Below are positions 1 through 7,557 of a stretch of 64,000 bases of DNA, piece by piece. Source of the stretch: Rhizorhabdus dicambivorans (lineage in GTDB: Bacteria; Pseudomonadota; Alphaproteobacteria; Sphingomonadales; Sphingomonadaceae); NCBI RefSeq assembly GCF_002355275.1, contig NZ_CP023449.1, positions 4,070,001-4,134,000 of the forward strand. Direction: 5' to 3'. The stretch's first letter is position 1. Each line of letters begins with the position of its first letter. Under the pieces are notes generated by a model. It was given only the letters and a program-made list of their open reading frames with translations. It ran no database searches and had not been told where the DNA came from. The translations under genes were made by a program, and so were the position numbers.

Positions 1-2
1 AC

Positions 3-581
3 GGCTTAATCGCGCTCAACGTGCCGCTTGATCGGCTTCGGCTCGGCGCGCTCAGCACTCGGACGACGCATCCTTTCTACATGGCCCGGTGGAACGATTT
101 GCTCAGTGCGCTCGGCGTCGAAGGGAAGGTCGAGAATCACTATTGGGACAAGACCAAGGGGGAGATGGTCGCCCAATGCGCCAATCCGGCCCTGTTAAAG
201 CAGCTCGCCCCGCTGTCGCTATCATGTTCGTCACCAACGAAGGGGCGCTGGACCAAGAAGCCGCAGGGGCACTGTGGATACTGCCTGCCATGTCTCATTC
301 GGCGGGCTTCTCTGCGAGGCAAGGATTCGACAGTTTATGGTGTTCCCGACCTGAAGGCCGACACATTGGACACCAGGCAGGCCGAAGGTCAGCAGGTCCG
401 ATCCTTCCAGATCGCAATCGCGCGGCTATCAAAGCGCCCGGAACTCGCAAAGGCCCTCATCCACAAGCCGGGGCCGCTCTATGATGATCCATCACGCCAC
501 GATGACCTGGCCGATGTCTATCGCCGGGGATTGAAGGAGGTTGGGCGCTTGCTGACTGGCGTTCGCGCCGCACCGTCGTAA
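3..581 (+). CDS. qatC: QatC-like QueC-family protein, 3' part (gene cut by left window edge)
   Basis: This is the C-terminal part of a QueC-like (7-cyano-7-deazaguanine synthase-related) protein. The frame is open to the window edge, so the GTG at 21 is an internal codon. Visible features are the conserved stretch ending LSTRTTHP (about 50-75) and a cysteine cluster CGYCLPCLIRR near 270-305, the zinc-binding motif of QueC proteins. The next gene, 8 bases downstream, is a TatD-type nuclease. QueC-like followed by TatD-like is the qatC-qatD order of the Qat anti-phage system (QatA ATPase, QatB, QatC, QatD). QatA and QatB would lie left of the window. An ordinary queC of queuosine synthesis is less likely because of the TatD partner and the mobile context. 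Confidence 0.8.
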   Translation, partial: GLIALNVPLDRLRLGALSTRTTHPFYMARWNDLLSALGVEGKVENHYWDKTKGEMVAQCANPALLKQLAPLSLSCSSPTKGRWTKKPQGHCGYCLPCLIRRASLRGKDSTVYGVPDLKADTLDTRQAEGQQVRSFQIAIARLSKRPELAKALIHKPGPLYDDPSRHDDLADVYRRGLKEVGRLLTGVRAAPS

Positions 582-589
582 GAGGCCCC

Positions 590-1342
590 ATGCGATCGGG
601 TCTCGTCGATTTTCATTGCCACCTCGATCTCTACCCCGACCACGCGGCCGCGGTGGAGCGTTGCGAGCGCGATGGCGTGTTCACCCTCACCGTGACCACT
701 ACGCCAAAGGCTTGGCCGCGGAACCATGAACTGGCGTCGGCCACCCGTCACGTCCGAGCGGCTCTCGGCCTGCATCCTCAACTGGTCGCCGAACGTGCTC
801 ATGAGATCGGGCTATGGGAGGAATTGCTGCCGCGCACTCGCTATGTGGGCGAGGTCGGGCTGGACGCCGGCCCGCGGTTCTACAGGTCGTTTGAGACGCA
901 AAAGGAGATTTTCGCTCGCGTGCTGACGCTGTGCGCGGCGGCGGGGAACAAGATCGTCACGACGCATAGCGTCCGCGCGACCAAGGCCGTCCTCGATATG
1001 ATTGAGCAATACATGCCGCCCCCGCGTGGGCGCGTGGTGCTTCATTGGTTCACTGGTACAGCAGCGGAGGCCAAAAGAGCTCTCGATCTCGGCTGCTATT
1101 TTTCGGTGAACGCGGAGATGCTCACCAATGAAAAACGCGCGGCGGTAACCAAGGCGCTCCCGTTGGATCGCGTTCTGACTGAAACGGATGGACCGTTCAC
1201 TCAGACCGACGCCCGTCCGACCACGCCGAGCGATGTCTGGATCGCTGTGGAAGGCTTGGCGCGTCTGCACGGAATTCCGCCGGCCGATATATCCGCCACG
1301 ATCATGCGGAATCTGAAAAGTTTGCTTGTAGAACAAGCATAG
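590..1342 (+). CDS. qatD: QatD: TatD-family metal-dependent DNase of the Qat defence system
   Basis: A 250-residue TatD-family hydrolase with a TIM-barrel metal site. The metal-binding residues are visible in order: HCH at residues 9-11, GEVGLD near 87-92, a histidine in TTHS near 126, one in VLHWF near 152, and the aspartate of TETDGPF near 201. It starts at an ATG 8 bases after the QueC-like gene, so the two are co-transcribed. Housekeeping TatD has the same fold, but shorter length and the QueC-like neighbour favour the Qat defence role, in which QatD is the nuclease component. Essential residues look intact. No hairpin terminator is obvious after the stop. Confidence 0.82.
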   Translation: MRSGLVDFHCHLDLYPDHAAAVERCERDGVFTLTVTTTPKAWPRNHELASATRHVRAALGLHPQLVAERAHEIGLWEELLPRTRYVGEVGLDAGPRFYRSFETQKEIFARVLTLCAAAGNKIVTTHSVRATKAVLDMIEQYMPPPRGRVVLHWFTGTAAEAKRALDLGCYFSVNAEMLTNEKRAAVTKALPLDRVLTETDGPFTQTDARPTTPSDVWIAVEGLARLHGIPPADISATIMRNLKSLLVEQA

Positions 1343-1354
1343 ACGCCACCCATA

Positions 1355-1376
1355 GGACCGAGGCTCTATCTCCGCT
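1355..1376 (+). repeat. Left copy of a 22-bp direct repeat flanking the 1395-4877 gene cassette
   Basis: Bases 1355-1376 match 4985-5006 in the same orientation at 20 of 22 positions. The last 14 bases, GCTCTATCTCCGCT, are identical, as are the first six, GGACCG. The two mismatches are adjacent, at positions 7-8 of the repeat. Weaker similarity extends about 13 bases further upstream in both copies (from about 1342 and 4971). The copies enclose precisely the five minus-strand genes. Confidence 0.75.
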
Positions 1377-1394
1377 GCCTGGGCACAGGTCGCC

Positions 1395-1940
1395 TCAGGT
1401 TTCGTTATCCTGCTCGCGCCGCAATTCTCTAATTCGCTCGATAACGGGGGAGCTGATCGTGGGGCGATTGATGTCCCGGAACAGCCGATTGACCTTGATG
1501 ACACCTGAGTCCTCAAGGATCATCCGGCGTGTTTCTCTCCAATCCCGTCGGAATTGCGCGAGCCGCGCTTGCCGCTCGCTTTCTATCAGGTCGCGCAGGT
1601 CTTCCACGCCCATGAAAAGCGCGGTGCAATGGGCGCCCAGTTCCTCGTCTATATAGAGGACGCTGCGCGTTGTGTGTTCCGCGATCGGCATGATGGCTGC
1701 GGAGATCAGCTCGTGCCGCTCGGCCGCCGACAGTTCCGGATTGTCGATCACTTCGTTCGCGATCCGATGGCTCTCGAATAGGATATTTATAAGGGTGTCG
1801 TAGGCTTCGAGACGCTTGGCGAAGATCGCCGCTGCGAATTGTTCTGCTCTCTGCCGTCGCCTCAATAATTCTCCCAAGACGATGCCCAGAGGAACCCCCA
1901 CGAGACCGATCAGGGCTCCGGTTAGTTGTGACCAGTCCAT
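1395..1940 (-). CDS. Membrane-anchored protein of unknown function
   Basis: A 181-residue protein with one N-terminal membrane segment (about residues 6-27, rich in Leu, Val and Gly) followed by an Arg-rich stop-transfer (LRRRQR). The rest is a charged, helical cytoplasmic part with a long amphipathic stretch. The start is the ATG at 1940, preceded by GGAGGGG at good spacing; a longer reading frame upstream lacks such a site. No catalytic motif is recognised. It is the last of five minus-strand genes inside the direct repeats. A membrane-anchored helical protein next to HEPN-motif proteins suggests a sensor or effector in a defence cassette, but this is inference. Confidence 0.6.
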   Translation of the reverse strand: MDWSQLTGALIGLVGVPLGIVLGELLRRRQRAEQFAAAIFAKRLEAYDTLINILFESHRIANEVIDNPELSAAERHELISAAIMPIAEHTTRSVLYIDEELGAHCTALFMGVEDLRDLIESERQARLAQFRRDWRETRRMILEDSGVIKVNRLFRDINRPTISSPVIERIRELRREQDNET

Positions 1941-2055
1941 TGCCCCTCCAGAATGACAACACTGCCGCAGATGCGATCTAATTCCGCCAGCCACGCGCCC
2001 CGCTGTTGCCGGTCATAGATTGTGCGCGTGCATGGCGATTGCGGCGGCGCGTCGT

Positions 2056-2556
2056 TCATGAACGCGAACGGTCCTGAATATCGAAATCCGGTTGGGAGAG
2101 GCCGACGATCATGTCGATGAAGCGCTTGGCCTCGGCGATAACCTCGCCTGCCTCGGCGGCATTGCTGAAGCGCCCCTGATGGACCACCTCGTTGCGGACC
2201 TTGTTGATTTTCTCGGCCGACGCGATCAGCGCCTTCGCTGTCTTGCTCTTCTTCGGCCGCGCGAAATAGATCGGGACGAATAGCCGTTCGACCTTTCCGC
2301 GAAGGCCATTGGCCCACATCAGGAATTGATCGACGATGACCGCATCGAACTCGGTCTGTCGCGCCCATTCATGCCGGATCGCATAATTCGCCGCGATCTC
2401 CGCTGCGGTTGAGCATCTCACGATCGCTGCGGACGGCTCATCGCGAAGATGCAGCCCGGACAGCTTGTTCCATTGGGACTGCAATTTTTCGAGGTCGGAG
2501 CGCTCATTATAGGGCGTCTTCCTCTTGGGCCGATGACCTTCATCCGGTCCTTGCAT
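2056..2556 (-). CDS. HEPN-motif protein of unknown function
   Basis: A 166-residue soluble, mostly helical protein. Near residue 123 it carries VRNEVVHQG, which fits the RxxxxH motif (R-N-E-V-V-H) of HEPN-superfamily proteins, whose catalytic members are RNases in toxin-antitoxin and abortive-infection systems. The motif sits between two predicted helices, as expected, followed by helix EAKRFIDMIV. The N-terminal 20 residues are basic and poorly conserved in appearance, and the ribosome-binding site before the ATG at 2556 is weak, so the start may be further in. It lies 116 bases before the next gene (stop at 2056 to start at 1940). Whether it is an active RNase cannot be read from sequence alone. 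Confidence 0.6.
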   Translation of the reverse strand: MQGPDEGHRPKRKTPYNERSDLEKLQSQWNKLSGLHLRDEPSAAIVRCSTAAEIAANYAIRHEWARQTEFDAVIVDQFLMWANGLRGKVERLFVPIYFARPKKSKTAKALIASAEKINKVRNEVVHQGRFSNAAEAGEVIAEAKRFIDMIVGLSQPDFDIQDRSRS

Positions 2557-2612
2557 CTTGTGTCTTCGCCCCCAACAGACTCGGCCTCGATACTCTATCG
2601 CGACATTTCAAC

Positions 2613-3236
2613 TTAGCGAGCCTGTCCCACTTCGGCCAGATAATGCCGATAGGCGAACCCGATCAGATCCCGCACCAGTTCCAGGAGGCCGCCCGTGGGC
2701 AAGCCGTCGAACGGATCGCCGTGCGCCAAGGCATTACGGCGATCGGCAAGGGTCGGCTTCGTCTCGCCGGTCAACTGGCCGATGGCCGTGCCGCCGCACC
2801 GGGCGATCATGGGAATCTGCCCGTCGGTTAGCCCGTCCTTCGTGACCATATCCTTGAGCAGCGCATTGAACGAACGTCGGGGCGGGGTCGCCATTAGCGC
2901 CGTGGACGGATCGAGTCGCTTCCTGGGAAGCGGCTTGACGTCGGCCCCGTAGCGATCGTTCAGAGCCAGCTCCAAGGCTGTCAGCGCAACCAGCTCACCG
3001 GCCTTCACCAAATCAAGGTCGATCCAGCCCAAGAGATAGAGCTTCTGAGCCCGCGCATATTTGGCCTGCACGATCTGCGGAATGAGCGGGTCGAGAGCGA
3101 GGCTGGCGACGAAGGCCCGCCACTGTTCGGCGTCGTCGAACTGGATAAAGCCGCCGGGCCGGCCCGGCGCTGGCCAGGGCAATAACAGCGGTTCCGATCG
3201 TGGCGGCGGAACCAAGTCCGGCGGCCAACTCGTCAT
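2613..3236 (-). CDS. HEPN-motif protein, third gene of an overlapping three-gene operon
   Basis: A 207-residue protein. The C-terminal part reads DRRNALAHGDPF, an RxxxxH motif (R-N-A-L-A-H) typical of HEPN RNases and HEPN-like domains, followed by helix LLELVRDLIGFAYRHY. The N-terminal 30 residues are Pro-rich. The ATG at 3236 overlaps the TGA of the preceding membrane-protein gene (ATGA), so the two are translationally coupled; this decides the start over the upstream in-frame codons. I do not recognise the family beyond the HEPN-like motif. Coupled to a membrane protein and an unknown cytosolic protein, it is the likely effector of the cassette, by inference. Confidence 0.62.
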   Translation of the reverse strand: MTSWPPDLVPPPRSEPLLLPWPAPGRPGGFIQFDDAEQWRAFVASLALDPLIPQIVQAKYARAQKLYLLGWIDLDLVKAGELVALTALELALNDRYGADVKPLPRKRLDPSTALMATPPRRSFNALLKDMVTKDGLTDGQIPMIARCGGTAIGQLTGETKPTLADRRNALAHGDPFDGLPTGGLLELVRDLIGFAYRHYLAEVGQAR

Positions 3237-3979
3237 TCGGAGCGAGCCTTCCAAATCGCGGCGATCCTGTTCCAAGCCCTGCGCCACACCGACATGGTTG
3301 AAGGAAGCACGCCCGGCCCCCTTCGCGTGATGGTCGCCTTCACATTGTCGAACGCCCCCTCGTGGAACCCCATCAGGAACAGGGCGCGCAGTTTGTCTGC
3401 GGCCAGCGGCATCGGCTGCACCGTATCAGCCTCGCGGCGTGCGTAGTCGAGCAGCAGTTCGCAGCGCGCATGAATATCGGCGATGTCCTGAATATATTCT
3501 TCGATCTCGGACTTGAGGATATTGCGGCGGCCGGCTGTGCCCGCCACCACATCGGCGTGCAAACCGCGAAGTCGGCCGACTTGAACTTGCAGGCGACCGA
3601 GCAAATCGGCGATCACCTCCGCCACTTCATTGGACGCGGCTTCTATCACCTCGGCGAGCGCGGCCGTCTCGCCTTGCGGCAATGGCGGAATCTCCCAGGC
3701 AATCAGCGCCTCGCGCTCAATATGATTACCCGGCGCGGCCAGATAGAGACGGCGCAGGTCTCTGGCGACGGTCCGCGCATATTCCATGATGCTGCTGAGC
3801 ACGAGCGGCAAGGTCGAGCGCGCGGCGGCATGGCGCCGGCCCAGCCGGTCCAACTCGAACCTGCGCGCCTGGCGTGTCTGGTGATAGACGAAACCGGCGC
3901 CGATCAGCGCCGCTAGGATCGCCAGCCCGCTTGAGATCAGCGTCTGCCACTGGTTCGCGAATGCCCCCCAATCGGTCAC
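3233..3979 (-). CDS. Membrane-anchored helical protein, second gene of the three-gene operon
   Basis: A 248-residue protein with a single N-terminal membrane segment (SSGLAILAALIGAGFVYHQ, about residues 17-35) followed by a basic stop-transfer and long helical, charged segments. The start is taken as the GTG at 3979, 4 bases after the TGA of the upstream gene and preceded by GAGGGGTGATG; the upstream in-frame ATG at 4015 lies inside that gene. It ends by overlapping the next gene. The topology, one membrane anchor with a large cytoplasmic helical domain, resembles sensors or scaffolds in defence operons, but no named domain is recognised. Confidence 0.58.
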   Translation of the reverse strand: MTDWGAFANQWQTLISSGLAILAALIGAGFVYHQTRQARRFELDRLGRRHAAARSTLPLVLSSIMEYARTVARDLRRLYLAAPGNHIEREALIAWEIPPLPQGETAALAEVIEAASNEVAEVIADLLGRLQVQVGRLRGLHADVVAGTAGRRNILKSEIEEYIQDIADIHARCELLLDYARREADTVQPMPLAADKLRALFLMGFHEGAFDNVKATITRRGPGVLPSTMSVWRRAWNRIAAIWKARSE

Positions 3980-3983
3980 ACCA

Positions 3984-4877
3984 TCACCCCTCCGGCAGCG
4001 CGATCGAAACCGCAATCGCCGCCGCGATCGGTCCCGAGCGCCGCTCGATCAGCCGTCCGACGATCTCCTGCCGATCCTCGCCAAACTGTTGACCCACCTT
4101 GCAGCGCAGCAGCAAATCGGCCGCCCAGGTCTCCAGCCGCCAGTTGCTCGCCGGTCCCGCCGCTTCCAGCGCGGCAAGAGTCGGCGCAGCGCCTTCGTCC
4201 AACGCTTCCAGAACGCCATCGACGTCCGCCATCGAATAAACCCGGCAGCCGAGCGGAGGGTGGTTCACGCTCTGATAGGACGCCACTGGATAGCGCACGG
4301 TCGTCGGGATCATTGGAGGATTGTAGAACAGGTAATAGACGGCATCGCCGAACTCGTCATTGAGGCGCCGGATCACCTCCACCTGGTCGCTGCCGGCAGT
4401 GAGCGCCCCATAGGTGCAATCCACCGAGAACTCGAATTGGCGATGCGCCTTGCCCAGTGGTGATTTCGGATCGCGGCGCAGAAAGGCGTTCATGCCATAG
4501 GCGAAGCCGACCGGATCATCGTCCTCGACATCATTGTTGAGGGGGTAGAGCCGTTTGGATTGCAGCAGCCCGATCTTCTGCGCGAGCAATGTCCCGGCGC
4601 GATAGACGAAGACCAGCACCGCGATGTCCGCCGTTTCCCAGCGGCCCAAACGGCGCAGGCCCCCGATATTGTGGACGTTCATCTCGACGATCGCGCCCGA
4701 GGACAACAGCCGCGGCGGAGAAAAGGGTATCACCGCCTCAACCAGCCCATCGTCGAGGGCGGTCTCGCGAATATTGGGCACATTGACCAAGCGTTCGGTC
4801 ACTTTGCGGTTCGCCTCGGCGAACACGGCGCGAAACCAGTCGATCGCGTCTTCGGCAATGTCGGGCCAAGTCGTCAT
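3984..4877 (-). CDS. Protein of unknown function, first gene of the three-gene operon
   Basis: A 297-residue soluble protein with no membrane segment. Around residues 83-110 it has ETADIAVLV followed about 16 residues later by GLLQSKRLYP. A D...(Q/E)xK arrangement of this type occurs in PD-(D/E)xK-fold nucleases, but an upstream acidic residue and the fold cannot be confirmed by eye. The C-terminal part is Ala-rich and helical. The ATG at 4877 opens the minus-strand operon; the next gene begins 4 bases after its stop. The function is unknown. Its place as first gene next to membrane-anchored and HEPN-motif partners makes it a candidate sensor or nuclease of a defence system. Confidence 0.55.
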   Translation of the reverse strand: MTTWPDIAEDAIDWFRAVFAEANRKVTERLVNVPNIRETALDDGLVEAVIPFSPPRLLSSGAIVEMNVHNIGGLRRLGRWETADIAVLVFVYRAGTLLAQKIGLLQSKRLYPLNNDVEDDDPVGFAYGMNAFLRRDPKSPLGKAHRQFEFSVDCTYGALTAGSDQVEVIRRLNDEFGDAVYYLFYNPPMIPTTVRYPVASYQSVNHPPLGCRVYSMADVDGVLEALDEGAAPTLAALEAAGPASNWRLETWAADLLLRCKVGQQFGEDRQEIVGRLIERRSGPIAAAIAVSIALPEG

Positions 4878-4984
4878 GTCTCAAGCATAGCAATCGTCGA
4901 ACTTCACGTCGTTCCAAAATCCGACGGCATTGGAGCGGCAGGAGCAAGTATATGGGAAGGCAGATACTTTGGCGCCTCCCTGCG

Positions 4985-5006
4985 GGACCGCCGCTCTATC
5001 TCCGCT
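4985..5006 (+). repeat. Right copy of the 22-bp direct repeat flanking the cassette
   Basis: Same orientation as 1355-1376, 20 of 22 bases identical. Sequence similarity ends abruptly after position 5006, as expected for a recombination junction. The repeat lies about 360 bases before the conserved ICE backbone gene parB. Confidence 0.75.
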
Positions 5007-5088
5007 TCGCTCCGACCGAGCCCCTAACGGGTCTCGTCCGTGCCGGTAACGATCAGCATGGCGGGATTGGCGCTCGCGCGCCGAATGG

Positions 5089-5110
5089 CAAATCCGCCGA
5101 CGCGGATTTG
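5089..5110. repeat. Perfect 9-bp inverted repeat upstream of parB
   Basis: Arms CAAATCCGC (5089-5097) and GCGGATTTG (5102-5110), separated by four bases. No T-run follows directly, so a protein-binding site is as likely as a terminator. Confidence 0.5.
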
Positions 5111-5130
5111 TGTCTTTCCCAAGCTGCGGA

Positions 5131-5159
5131 GATCGGGCCAGGGCTGCGCCGGCCCGATC
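5131..5159. repeat. Perfect 9-bp inverted repeat with 11-base loop upstream of parB
   Basis: Arms GATCGGGCC (5131-5139) and GGCCCGATC (5151-5159). It is one of two inverted repeats within 70 bases, about 200-280 bases before the ParB-family gene. Confidence 0.45.
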
Positions 5160-5365
5160 GCTTTGACGGTCGTTGCACTCCCCGAGATGGGGTGGGCGTC
5201 GCTTCCCTCTAGGCCCGCCGCGCCGAGCCGCAACGCGCGTTCCGCGCTTACCTCCTCTGCGTTCCGGTCCTGCGGATGCTGCCCGGCTCCGCCGGCGAGC
5301 CTTCCGGTCGCTCTTTCGCCGCCCACCCCATTCCGGGGTGCGTGTGGTTTTGAAGGAGAAGTGTG

Positions 5366-7453
5366 ATGAACGCTGTTACCGAAACAGTAGCCGCCGAGCC
5401 TGTGTCGGGCGTCGAGATTTTCGTGCCGCTGGCCAAGCTCAAGAAGTCCCCGCGCAACGCGCGCAAGGTGCCGCATGGGGAAGCCGCTATCGAGGCGCTG
5501 GCCGCTTCGATCCAGCACAAGGGGTTGATCCAGAATCTTGTCGTCGAGCCGGAGGTCAAAGAGGACGGCACGCCGACCGGCTATTATCTCGTCACCGCTG
5601 GCGAGGGCCGCAGGCTGGCGATGCTGCTGCGCGCCAAGCGCAAGCAGATCAAGAAGTCCGAGCCTGTGCGCTGCTGGCTGGATACGCAGAACGATCCCTC
5701 CGAGATCAGTCTGGACGAGAACGTGACCCGGACGCCCATGCACCCCGCCGATCAGTTCGAGCGGTTCGCAGAGCTTTCCAATGACAAGGGTTGGGGCGCG
5801 CAGGAGATCGGCGCGCGGTTCGGCGTGTCGGCTTCCGTGGTGAAGCAACGACTTCGTTTGGGCGCTGTCAGTCCTAAGCTGTTGCAGGTCTATCGCGACG
5901 ATGGGCTGACCTTGGACCAACTTATGGCCTTCGCGATCACCGAGGACCATGCCCGGCAGGAGCAGGTATTCGAGAACCTGCATCACAATCGCGAGCCATG
6001 GATCATCCGGCGCGACATGACCGCCAGCAATGTTCCGGCCACCGACCGGCGCGCGGTGTTCGTCGGGGCCGACGCCTATGTCGAGGCGGGCGGCAATATC
6101 ATCCGCGACCTGTTCAGCGAGGACCGGGGCGGGTTCTTCGAGGATGCGGGCCTGCTCGACATGCTCGCCGCCGAGAAGCTGCGCGAGATCGCAGGCGAGG
6201 TTCAGGCCGAAGGCTGGAAATGGGCCGAGGCGCATATCGACTATCCCCACGCCCACGGGATGCGGCGCTTCTATCCGCAGACCATCGCCCTGTCCGACGA
6301 GGACGAGGCACGGCTGGAGGCGCTGTCCACCGAGCATGACGAGCTTGCCGAAGGCTATTCGTCCTATGACGAGATGCCCGAGGACGTTGCGGAGAAGCTG
6401 GAGGCGGTCTCCGACGAGATCGACGCCATCTCCGAGAAGCGCCATGCCTACGACGCCAACGTGATCGCGCATGGCGGCGTGTTCGTGGTGCTGAACCATG
6501 ACGGCGTTCCCCGTCTCGAGCGCGGTTTTGTCCGTCCCGAGGATGAAGCGCCGGCCGATCCGCAGCCGGAGGACGAGGGCGACGCAATCGACCCGAAGGC
6601 CGTAGAGAATGAGCCGACCGAGGACGGTGACGAGGACGCGCAGGAGATCGAGGACGAGGACGAGGACGAGGACGAGGAACCGGGCAAGCCGATTTCCGAC
6701 AGCCTTACCCGCGACCTGTCCGCCCACCGGACGCTGGCTTTGCGCGTGGCGCTTGGCGAGCGGCCCGATCTGGCGCTGATCGCCTTGACCCACACGCTCA
6801 CGGCGCAACTGTTCTACAGCTATGCCGAGGCCGGTTGCCTTGAGGTTCGTCCGACCGTGACGCCGCTTGGCAGCCATGCGGACGGGATCGAGGACACCCC
6901 GCTGGTCGCCACCGCGAACGAGGCCCGCGAGGCATGGGCCGAGCGGATGCCGCGTGATGTTGCCGACCTGTGGGGCTTCATTGTTGGTCTGGACGATGAG
7001 AAGCGATTGGCGCTGTTGGCGCATTGCGCATCCCGCACCGTCAATGCGCTGCGGTTGCCGTGGGACCGCAAGCCCCGGACGCTGCAAACGGCGGACAGGC
7101 TGGCGACCGCACTGGCGCTGGACGTGGCGAAGGACTGGGCGCCGACCGTGGACAGCTACCTTGGCCGCGTCACCAAGGCGCATATCGTGGCGGCTGTGTC
7201 CGAAGGCGTGTCGGAGGATGCCGCTCGCCGTATCGCGGACATGAAGAAGCCGGACATGGCGCAAGCCGCCGAGCAGCTTCTGGCCGGGAGCGGCTGGCTT
7301 CCCGCCGTGCTGCGGACGCCGAAGCCGGAAGCAGAGCAGCCCGCATCCGTCGAGGTCGAGGACGTGGAAAGCGTGGAGCAGCCGTCCGAAGTGGAGGCTT
7401 CCGATACCGAAGCGGAGAACGGCGAAGCGTCCCACGCCGTCGCCGCCGAATAG
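5366..7453 (+). CDS. ParB/RepB/Spo0J-family partition or regulatory protein of the ICE
   Basis: A 695-residue protein. It has an N-terminal ParB/Srx-like domain (about residues 18-110, with AGEGRR as the conserved box), a helix-turn-helix region (about 130-190, GWGAQEIGARFGVSAS), and a long C-terminal part with a strongly acidic stretch near 415-440 (runs of Glu-Asp). It is much longer than chromosomal ParB (about 300 residues) but typical of the ParB-like protein of sphingomonad ICEs and plasmids. The ATG at 5366 is chosen over the adjacent GTG at 5363 because AAGGAGAA lies 7-8 bases upstream. No ParA is adjacent. It may regulate or stabilise the element. A strong hairpin terminator follows. 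Confidence 0.85.
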   Translation: MNAVTETVAAEPVSGVEIFVPLAKLKKSPRNARKVPHGEAAIEALAASIQHKGLIQNLVVEPEVKEDGTPTGYYLVTAGEGRRLAMLLRAKRKQIKKSEPVRCWLDTQNDPSEISLDENVTRTPMHPADQFERFAELSNDKGWGAQEIGARFGVSASVVKQRLRLGAVSPKLLQVYRDDGLTLDQLMAFAITEDHARQEQVFENLHHNREPWIIRRDMTASNVPATDRRAVFVGADAYVEAGGNIIRDLFSEDRGGFFEDAGLLDMLAAEKLREIAGEVQAEGWKWAEAHIDYPHAHGMRRFYPQTIALSDEDEARLEALSTEHDELAEGYSSYDEMPEDVAEKLEAVSDEIDAISEKRHAYDANVIAHGGVFVVLNHDGVPRLERGFVRPEDEAPADPQPEDEGDAIDPKAVENEPTEDGDEDAQEIEDEDEDEDEEPGKPISDSLTRDLSAHRTLALRVALGERPDLALIALTHTLTAQLFYSYAEAGCLEVRPTVTPLGSHADGIEDTPLVATANEAREAWAERMPRDVADLWGFIVGLDDEKRLALLAHCASRTVNALRLPWDRKPRTLQTADRLATALALDVAKDWAPTVDSYLGRVTKAHIVAAVSEGVSEDAARRIADMKKPDMAQAAEQLLAGSGWLPAVLRTPKPEAEQPASVEVEDVESVEQPSEVEASDTEAENGEASHAVAAE

Positions 7454-7516
7454 CGGCTTGGGCCGGGATCGCGTGAGCGGTCCCGGCCTTCCTTTTGTCG
7501 CCGGCAAAAAATCGCG

Positions 7517-7545
7517 GCCGCGCCCTTTCCGGGCGCGGCGCTTTT
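7517..7545. terminator. Hairpin terminator between parB and the convergent TIGR02391 gene
   Basis: A 9-bp perfect GC-rich stem (arm GCCGCGCCC at 7517-7525, loop of five, second arm 7531-7539) followed by a short T-run (7542-7545). It sits between two convergent genes; T-runs are better on the plus strand, serving parB. Confidence 0.65.
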
Positions 7546-7557
7546 CCTCGCGCAAGA

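Larger units (their letters stand above)
4878..5365. other. 488-base intergenic region between the unknown cassette and parB
   Basis: No gene is supported here. It must hold the promoter of the minus-strand cassette near 4880-4970 and that of parB. It contains the right copy of the 22-bp direct repeat (4985-5006) and two perfect inverted repeats: a 9-bp stem with a 4-base loop at 5089-5110 (arm CAAATCCGC) and a 9-bp stem with an 11-base loop at 5131-5159 (arm GATCGGGCC). Placed just before a ParB-family gene, these are candidates for a ParB binding site or an element of transfer control. Confidence 0.6.
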
